From Prochlorococcus sp. AG-355-J09 (GTDB taxonomy: Bacteria; Cyanobacteriota; Cyanobacteriia; PCC-6307; Cyanobiaceae): a stretch of 64,000 bases of DNA. The translations under genes and the position numbers were made by a program. Shown one piece after another: positions 58,074 to 64,000 of the stretch; the first letter of the stretch is position 1, and every line of letters starts with the position of its first letter. The notes under the pieces are model-generated. The model was not told the DNA's origin. It was given only the letters and a program-made list of their open reading frames with translations, and made no database searches. Location of the stretch: NCBI GenBank assembly GCA_003278735.1, contig QCDO01000001.1:1-64000 (forward strand), given 5' to 3'.

Positions 58074-59133
58074 GTGAATCGTATAAAATAGCGATTAATT
58101 CTTTTGTTGTTTCTATATCTATACATGCATCCGTAATGCTTCTGCCAAACTGGAGATCTTCTTTTTTTAAAAGTTTTTGATTTCCTTCCTTCAAATGACT
58201 TTCAAGCATAACTCCTAAAATATTTTTTTCACCATTACTAATTTGAGAAGCTACATTTTTTAGCACTTCCGACTGTTTTCGGAAATCTTTATTGGAATTT
58301 CCATGACTACAATCAATCATCACTTTATGGGGAAGATTACACTGCCTCAATTCTGCTGAAATTCTTTGTACATGATCACTTTCGAAATTTGGGCCTTTTG
58401 AACCACCCCTTAAAACTATATGTCCATCTGGATTTCCTGTAGTATTAACTATAGAAGCCATTCCATTTTCATTTACGCCTAAGAAGTGATGGGATTTTGA
58501 AGCTGACTGCATTGCATTAATTGCAGTAGTAAAAGAACCATCCGTTCCATTTTTAAAGCCTATAGGCATTGATAATCCTGAAGCCATTTCTCTATGAGTT
58601 TGACTTTCTGTAGTCCGCGCACCTATGGCTGTCCAACTTATTAAATCGGCAATGTATTGAGGAACAATTGGATCTAGTAATTCTGTAGCAGAAGGTATGC
58701 CACGAGTTGCTAAATATGAAAGCAAACTTCTTGCCCTTCTTAAACCAGTATTAATATCATAAGAATCATCTAGATGAGGATCATTTATCAATCCCTTCCA
58801 ACCAATAGTTGTTCTTGGTTTTTCAAAATATACTCTCATAATTATTTCTAATTTATCTTTATAGATTTCTCGGAATTTTTGAATATATTTTGAATATTCT
58901 TTTGCCGCCTCAAGATCATGAATTGAACATGGACCCACAATGACTAAAAGCTTCTGATCATTATGATGCAAAATATTTTGTATCGATCTTCTTGTTTTAG
59001 ATACTGTATTAGCAGAGTCGTGATCTAAAGGTATATCATTATGTAATCTGCTTGGAGGTATTAATGGACGTGTTTCAAGAACATGTAAATCTGATGTCTT
59101 TTCTAAAGCTGAATTATTTGATGATGTCGTCAT
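58066..59133 (-). CDS. 3-deoxy-7-phosphoheptulonate synthase, class I
   Basis: First step of the shikimate pathway: condenses PEP and erythrose-4-phosphate to DAHP. Class I (AroF/G/H-like) signatures are VIVGPCSIHD near 62-71, FEKPRTTIGWKGLINDP near 105-121, GARTTESQTHREMASGLSMPIGFKNGTDG near 172-200 (in parts) and the HVxxSHGNSNKD region near 276-287. Length is 355 aa. Members are feedback-inhibited by Phe or Tyr; which applies here cannot be read off. It feeds chorismate to pabB and the chorismate lyase of this window. The ATG faces the divergent acnB across 97 bases. Confidence 0.93.
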   Translation of the reverse strand: MTTSSNNSALEKTSDLHVLETRPLIPPSRLHNDIPLDHDSANTVSKTRRSIQNILHHNDQKLLVIVGPCSIHDLEAAKEYSKYIQKFREIYKDKLEIIMRVYFEKPRTTIGWKGLINDPHLDDSYDINTGLRRARSLLSYLATRGIPSATELLDPIVPQYIADLISWTAIGARTTESQTHREMASGLSMPIGFKNGTDGSFTTAINAMQSASKSHHFLGVNENGMASIVNTTGNPDGHIVLRGGSKGPNFESDHVQRISAELRQCNLPHKVMIDCSHGNSNKDFRKQSEVLKNVASQISNGEKNILGVMLESHLKEGNQKLLKKEDLQFGRSITDACIDIETTKELIAILYDSLS

Positions 59134-59230
59134 TGATTAATTATGAAGTTTGAATATTTAAAAAAGCATTTATGAATACTCTCCTTTTCAATATTAAAAA
59201 TAACAATAGATTAGGCATTAAACCTTACTA

Positions 59231-61804
59231 ATGAAGAATTTGGAAACATTGCTAAAAGATTATGCAGATCATGTAGCTGAAAGAGCTGCCAAAGGTATAC
59301 CTCCTTTACCTTTAAATGCTGAACAAACAAATTGTATTACAAAATTATTAGAACAAGATAGTACTTACGATTCATCTTATTTACTTGATTTACTAATAAA
59401 TAGAGTACCCCCAGGAGTTGATGAGGCTGCTTACATAAAAGCAAGCTGGCTTACGGCTATTGTTAATTCCGAAAAATATTGCAAATCAATTAATCCTGAA
59501 AAAGCAATTGAAATATTAGGAACAATGATAGGGGGATATAATGTAAATTCTCTGGTTGAAATACTGAAAGGGGAAAATAGTTTACTTGCTAAAAAAGCGG
59601 CAGAAGTTTTAAAAAATATTATTCTTGTTTACGACTCAGCTAATGAAATCTATGAATTATCTCAAAATAATTTTTATGCAAAAGAGGTTGTAAATAGTTG
59701 GGCAAATGCAGAATGGTTCAAAAATAAAAAAGTTCTAGAAAAAGAGATTACTTGTTTAGTGTTTAAAGTTGACGGTGAAACAAATACAGACGACTTATCT
59801 CCAGCTGTACATGCAACAACACGCCCAGATATTCCAATGCACGCATTAGCTATGTTGGAATTCAAAAAACCTGATGGACTAAAGATTCTTGATAATTTAA
59901 AAAAACAAAATTTACCAATAGCATATGTTGGTGATGTTGTTGGGACAGGCAGTTCTAGAAAATCTGCTATCAATTCACTCATTTGGCATATAGGAGAAGA
60001 TATTGCTTTTGTTCCAAACAAAAAAACAGGTGGAATAATAATTGGAAGCAAAATAGCCCCAATTTTCTTTAATACTGCACAAGATTCAGGAGCTTTACCA
60101 ATAGAAGCTGACGTATCTCAAATGAAAACAGGAGATGTTATTAAAATATATCCTTATGCAGGCATTATTAAAAAAATTGAAAAAGATTCAAATACTGAAG
60201 AATTAATAAGCAAATTCGACTTGTATCCATCAACTCTTATTGATGAGATTCAAGCTGGCGGAAGAATCAATCTTATGATTGGAAGATCTCTTACAGACAA
60301 AATTAGAAATAAATTAGATTATCAACCTAGTGAAATATTTACCAGACCACAAAATCCAACCGAAAGTAATGCCGGCTTTACTCAAGCTCAAAAAATAGTA
60401 GGCAAAGCATGCGGATTACAGGGAGTAAGGCCAGGAATGACCTGTGAGCCAATTATGACTACAGTTGGTAGTCAAGATACTACTGGACCAATGACTAGAG
60501 ATGAACTAAAAGAACTAGCTTGTTTAGGATTTACTGCAGATTTAGTGATGCAAAGTTTTTGTCATACAGCTGCATATCCTAAACCAGTAGATCTAGTTAC
60601 CCATAAAGAATTACCTGATTTTATATCTCAAAGAGGTGGAGTAGCTCTTAAGCCTGGAGACGGCATAATTCATAGTTGGCTTAATAGAATGCTTCTCCCA
60701 GATACTGTTGGCACTGGCGGAGATAGTCATACTAGATTTCCTCTTGGCATTTCATTTCCTGGAGGCTCGGGCATTGTTGCCTTTGCCGCTGCAATAGGAT
60801 CAATGCCATTAAATATGCCAGAATCTGTGCTGGTTAAATTTAAGGGAGAATTATTACCAGGAATCACTCTTAGAGATTTAGTAAATGCAATCCCTCTCTT
60901 CGCAATTAAAAAAGGACTCTTAACTGTTGAGAAAGCAAATAAGAAAAATATATTCAACGGTAAAATTATGGAAATTGAAGGATTACCAAACCTAAAACTT
61001 GAACAAGCTTTTGAACTTACTGATGCTACTGCAGAGCGCTCATGCGCTGGAAGTACCATACTCTTATCCCAAGAAACTGTACAAGAATACTTAAGAAGCA
61101 ATATTTGCCTGCTAGAAAAAATGATTGAAAGCAATTATGAAGATTCAAAATCAATTTCAAGAAGAATAAATGATATGAAAAATTGGTTAAAAAAACCATC
61201 ATTAATTCAACCAGATTCAAACGCTCAGTATGAAGAAATAATTGAAATTGATTTATCAAAAGTAACACAACCTATAGTTGCTTGCCCAAACGATCCAGAT
61301 AATGTAAAAGAAATTACTGATGTTGCAAATACAAATATTGACGAAGTTTTTATAGGTTCTTGCATGACGAATATTGGCCATTACAGGGCAGCTGCGAAAG
61401 TTCTTGAAGGTATACAAAATTTAAAAGCTAAATTATGGATTTGTCCACCAACAAAAATGGATGAAGAAACTCTAAAAGCTGAAGGTTACTATAAAATTTT
61501 CGAAGATTGCGGTGCAAGGTTAGAGTTACCAGGCTGTTCTTTATGTATGGGAAATCAAGCCAGAGTAGATGAAGGTTCCGTAGTATTTTCTACCAGTACA
61601 AGAAATTTTGACAATAGACTTGGCAAGAATGCACAAGTCTTTTTAGGCAGCGCTGAATTAGCAGCAGTTTGTGCACTGCTTGGCAAAATACCTGAAGTTG
61701 AGGAATATCAGGATATTACTAAAAATAAAATTAATCCATATTCAGATGAACTTTATCGCTATCTTCAATTTGATGAAATACACGATTTCAGCTTGACAAA
61801 GTAA
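59231..61804 (+). CDS. acnB: Aconitate hydratase B
   Basis: Interconverts citrate and isocitrate; a cyanobacterial 2-oxoglutarate supply enzyme for nitrogen assimilation. It is the B type with the N-terminal HEAT-like helical domain (about 1-155) and swivel domain in front (DGETNTDDLSPAVHATTRPDIP near 180-200). The 4Fe-4S ligands include Cys711 in GSCMTNIG and Cys769 and Cys772 in LPGCSLCMGNQ. Length 857 aa is normal. The clc gene begins 9 bases downstream on the same strand. Confidence 0.96.
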   Translation: MKNLETLLKDYADHVAERAAKGIPPLPLNAEQTNCITKLLEQDSTYDSSYLLDLLINRVPPGVDEAAYIKASWLTAIVNSEKYCKSINPEKAIEILGTMIGGYNVNSLVEILKGENSLLAKKAAEVLKNIILVYDSANEIYELSQNNFYAKEVVNSWANAEWFKNKKVLEKEITCLVFKVDGETNTDDLSPAVHATTRPDIPMHALAMLEFKKPDGLKILDNLKKQNLPIAYVGDVVGTGSSRKSAINSLIWHIGEDIAFVPNKKTGGIIIGSKIAPIFFNTAQDSGALPIEADVSQMKTGDVIKIYPYAGIIKKIEKDSNTEELISKFDLYPSTLIDEIQAGGRINLMIGRSLTDKIRNKLDYQPSEIFTRPQNPTESNAGFTQAQKIVGKACGLQGVRPGMTCEPIMTTVGSQDTTGPMTRDELKELACLGFTADLVMQSFCHTAAYPKPVDLVTHKELPDFISQRGGVALKPGDGIIHSWLNRMLLPDTVGTGGDSHTRFPLGISFPGGSGIVAFAAAIGSMPLNMPESVLVKFKGELLPGITLRDLVNAIPLFAIKKGLLTVEKANKKNIFNGKIMEIEGLPNLKLEQAFELTDATAERSCAGSTILLSQETVQEYLRSNICLLEKMIESNYEDSKSISRRINDMKNWLKKPSLIQPDSNAQYEEIIEIDLSKVTQPIVACPNDPDNVKEITDVANTNIDEVFIGSCMTNIGHYRAAAKVLEGIQNLKAKLWICPPTKMDEETLKAEGYYKIFEDCGARLELPGCSLCMGNQARVDEGSVVFSTSTRNFDNRLGKNAQVFLGSAELAAVCALLGKIPEVEEYQDITKNKINPYSDELYRYLQFDEIHDFSLTK

Positions 61805-61813
61805 TCATGGACT

Positions 61814-63172
61814 ATGCCAAACTTTATAAAAGATAATATTCAAAAAACAAGTAATAATTCTTCTCGTAGCATCAAAAAATTATTAAAACAAAGATCTCTG
61901 GTCGTTGCATTTTCGCTCTTGTTAACAGGTTTAGGAGCCTCAATTACAAGCATATCTTTTAAAACTGGAATCTATTTTATTAATAATTGGAGATTAGCAT
62001 TATTAGACCAATTCCCATCTATTGCGGTCTTACCTATTTTTGGAGCTCTAGGAGGAGCTTTTGCAGGATATTTGATCAAAAATATAGCACCTGCTGCAAA
62101 AGGTTCAGGAGTGAGTCAAATCATGGGTTTTTTAAGACATAAAAAAGTTCCAATGAATTTAAAAGTAGGCTTAGTAAAGCTAATATCAGGAATTATTGCT
62201 ATTGGTAGTGGATTCCCTTTGGGTCCAGAAGGTCCATCCGTTCAAATGGGAGGATCTGTAGCTTGGCAAATGGCTAAGTGGCTCAAGGCTCCTACAGCTT
62301 TTAGAAGAGTAATAGTAGCTGCAGGGGGTGGTGCTGGCATAGCTGCAGTATTTAGCGCTCCATTAGGAGGGTTTGTCTATGCAATAGAAGAGTTATTAAA
62401 CTCTGCAAGACCAGTAATACTGCTATTAGTAGTAATCACAACTTTCATTGCAGATTCATCTGCTGATATTATTCAAGCCTTAGGTTTAGATCCTAAAGCA
62501 GGAGGGTTTGATTTTAACCTCGGATTTTTGATACAAAAAGAATATGACCCATCAGTTTTTTTCTTACCTGAAGATTTTATTTACTTAGTTTTACTAGGAA
62601 TAATTATTGGAATATTTGCAGAATTGTACAGCAGATATGTTTTGTTGATGCAAAATCTTGGGAAAAAGTGGTATAAAAATAAATTTGTTTTAAAAATGAG
62701 TATTTGTGGACTTATTTTAGGAAGCATCTACTCTTGCTTACCCAGTACATTTCATAATTTAGATGAATTACAGAAAATAATAGCTGAACAAAATACAAGT
62801 ATTGGAATTGCTTTATTAGCAGTTTTAGTATTATTTATCACGACAGGCTTAGCTGCAGCATCTGGAGCTCCTGGAGGATTGTTCTATCCAATGCTTACTT
62901 TAGGTGGGTCAATCGGACTAATAATGGGGAGCTGGGTGGAAATTGCGACAGGACATGCACCAAGTACATACATTTTTGCAGGAATGGGAGCTTTCGTAGC
63001 AGGATGTTCGAGAACACCAATTACCGCAATGTTTTTAGCTTTCGCTTTAACAAAAAATTTATTAATAATGAAACCTGTGTTAATCAGCTGTATTGCCAGT
63101 TTCTTGATAGCAAGAGCTTTTAATGAAGAATCAATTTATGAAAGACAAATACAAATAGAATTAGAGGACTAA
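61814..63172 (+). CDS. ClC-family chloride channel or Cl-/H+ antiporter
   Basis: Polytopic membrane protein of 452 aa without a C-terminal CBS pair. The selectivity sequences are GSGVSQ at 97-102, GPEGPSVQMG at 137-146 with the gating glutamate Glu139, and GGLFYP near 354-359. The Glu pair EELL at 192-195 stands where the proton glutamate of E. coli ClC lies, suggesting an antiporter. The loop GSGVS has Ser where many members have Pro. The C-terminal inner-gate Tyr is not obvious in my rough alignment. Function as chloride or other anion transport is inferred. It begins 9 bases after acnB. Confidence 0.87.
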   Translation: MPNFIKDNIQKTSNNSSRSIKKLLKQRSLVVAFSLLLTGLGASITSISFKTGIYFINNWRLALLDQFPSIAVLPIFGALGGAFAGYLIKNIAPAAKGSGVSQIMGFLRHKKVPMNLKVGLVKLISGIIAIGSGFPLGPEGPSVQMGGSVAWQMAKWLKAPTAFRRVIVAAGGGAGIAAVFSAPLGGFVYAIEELLNSARPVILLLVVITTFIADSSADIIQALGLDPKAGGFDFNLGFLIQKEYDPSVFFLPEDFIYLVLLGIIIGIFAELYSRYVLLMQNLGKKWYKNKFVLKMSICGLILGSIYSCLPSTFHNLDELQKIIAEQNTSIGIALLAVLVLFITTGLAAASGAPGGLFYPMLTLGGSIGLIMGSWVEIATGHAPSTYIFAGMGAFVAGCSRTPITAMFLAFALTKNLLIMKPVLISCIASFLIARAFNEESIYERQIQIELED

Positions 63173-63181
63173 AAACTATCT

Positions 63182-64000
63182 TCAATCAAAAACAGCAGTT
63201 TTGCTGTTATAAACAAATACTTGATGATTCAGATGTAATCTAACTGCTCTTGCTAAAGCTATTCTTTCAATATCTCTTCCTTTTCTAATCAAATCGTCAA
63301 CTTCATCCCTATGACTTACATTAACTGTGCATTGCTCAATTATCGGGCCTTCATCAAGATCTTCAGTAACATAGTGAGCTGTAGCACCAATTAATTTAAC
63401 ACCTCTCTTCCAAGCGCGATGATATGGTTGCCCGCCCTTAAATGCAGGTAAGAAAGAATGATGAATATTTATTATTGAAGAAAACTTTTTTAAAAAAGAG
63501 TCACTCAAAATTTGCATATATTTGGCTAATACAACGAGATCAATTTCATATTCTTTTAGTAAATGTAAAAATTGATCTTCAACAATAGATTTATCAGTTT
63601 TAAAGGTATCAATATAAACAAATTTTGCATTAAAGTCATTTGCAATATTTTCAAGATCAGAATGATTTGAAATTATTAACGGGACTTTCATTTTGAGTTC
63701 TCCATTTCTTACTCGCCAAAGTAAATCAATCAAACAATGATTTTGTTTACTCACGAAAATAGCAACATTTGGGATTTCATCTGAATAATTTACGTTAAAT
63801 TTTCCATTTACTTTATTTGCAATTTTTTGAAATTCTTTATAAATTTCATCTCTATTAAAAAAGGCATTTTTACTATTCCATTCAATTCGACTAAGAAACA
63901 AACCGGCATCTTGATCTGTATGATGATCAGAATGTTTTATGTTTCCACCGTAATTTGAAATCCAACCTGTAAGTAAACTCACAAGGCCAGGACGATCGGG
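63182..64000 (-). CDS. purU: Formyltetrahydrofolate deformylase, cut by the window edge
   Basis: Hydrolyses 10-formyl-THF to THF and formate, balancing one-carbon units. The N-terminal ACT domain begins beyond the window; the last visible bases give PDRPGLVSLLTGW, the usual ACT start, so a GTG internal to the gene is not the true start. The catalytic domain has ISNHSDLENIA, VLAKYMQILSDSF and NIHHSFLPAFKGGQPYHRAWKRGVKLIGATAHYV (in parts) with the His and Asp of formyl-transfer enzymes. About 272 residues are present of an expected 285 or so. It is convergent with the ClC gene with a 9-base gap, and it belongs functionally with gcvT and gcvP. Confidence 0.93.
   Translation of the reverse strand, partial: PDRPGLVSLLTGWISNYGGNIKHSDHHTDQDAGLFLSRIEWNSKNAFFNRDEIYKEFQKIANKVNGKFNVNYSDEIPNVAIFVSKQNHCLIDLLWRVRNGELKMKVPLIISNHSDLENIANDFNAKFVYIDTFKTDKSIVEDQFLHLLKEYEIDLVVLAKYMQILSDSFLKKFSSIINIHHSFLPAFKGGQPYHRAWKRGVKLIGATAHYVTEDLDEGPIIEQCTVNVSHRDEVDDLIRKGRDIERIALARAVRLHLNHQVFVYNSKTAVFD
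63188..63208 (-). terminator. Candidate terminator inside the end of purU
   Basis: On the minus strand AACAGCA, an AAAC loop and TGCTGTT form a 7-bp stem with three G-C pairs, followed by TTT. The hairpin is within the last codons of purU (it encodes N-S-K-T-A-V) and ends a few bases before its stop. Its shape fits an intrinsic terminator, with a T run of five counting the two at the end of the stem. Confidence 0.45.

Overview
The window looks like core chromosome of a small, AT-rich marine picocyanobacterium, most probably a high-light-adapted Prochlorococcus. This is inferred from four things. The DNA is strongly AT-rich. Gaps between genes are very short and many neighbours overlap by 4 bp. 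The set includes cyanobacterial genes: sulfolipid SqdB/SqdX, a Ycf23-like protein, Ycf21-like chorismate lyase, an acyl-lipid desaturase, a four-ACT aspartate kinase and a group 2 sigma factor. Several conserved hypotheticals have the look of this group. I see no insertion sequence, prophage, CRISPR array or rRNA, and only one tRNA.

Layout. 0-10 kb: lysC, then uvrB and a ycf23-like gene on the minus strand, tilS, and an rnj-dapA-asd block on the minus strand; lysC, asd and dapA are the first steps towards lysine and threonine. 10-15 kb: tig, clpP, clpX and dnaX (protein folding, proteolysis, clamp loading). 15-18 kb: an envelope pair, a family 2 glycosyltransferase and a SPOR-SpoIID protein. 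18-23 kb: rpmI-rplT, a TPR membrane protein, thiG, sqdB (broken by one extra base) and sqdX. 23-28.4 kb: gcvP, gcvH, a PLP lyase and an HTH-like protein in one minus-strand unit. 28.5-35 kb: desC, rplI, dnaB, mnmG, chorismate lyase, two poorly known proteins and SprT. 35-41 kb: a T4-like ATP-dependent DNA ligase, a tiny ORF, a TVP38 membrane protein, valS, an IscA-like protein and tRNA-Val. 41-48.5 kb: mazG, speE, speB, gcvT, aspS, pyrG. 48.5-56 kb: queE-queC-pabB-pabC, cobA, an MFS transporter and ppk. 56-64 kb: a sigma factor, a polyprenol-kinase-like protein, DAHP synthase, acnB, a ClC transporter and purU, which runs off the right edge.

How the genes connect. One-carbon and glycine metabolism is spread over gcvP/gcvH, gcvT, purU and the pABA genes. 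Chorismate is made through DAHP synthase and used by pabB/pabC and chorismate lyase. SqdB and SqdX make the thylakoid sulfolipid that spares phosphorus. PPK stores polyphosphate. Agmatinase and spermidine synthase make polyamines.

No obviously new multi-gene system was found. The points most worth a second look are the sqdB frameshift in an A run, the T4-like ligase with a 50-codon ORF behind it, two convergent genes whose ends share one CTT repeat, and the HTH-like protein heading the glycine-cleavage unit. Promoter and terminator calls come from reading by eye and are tentative.
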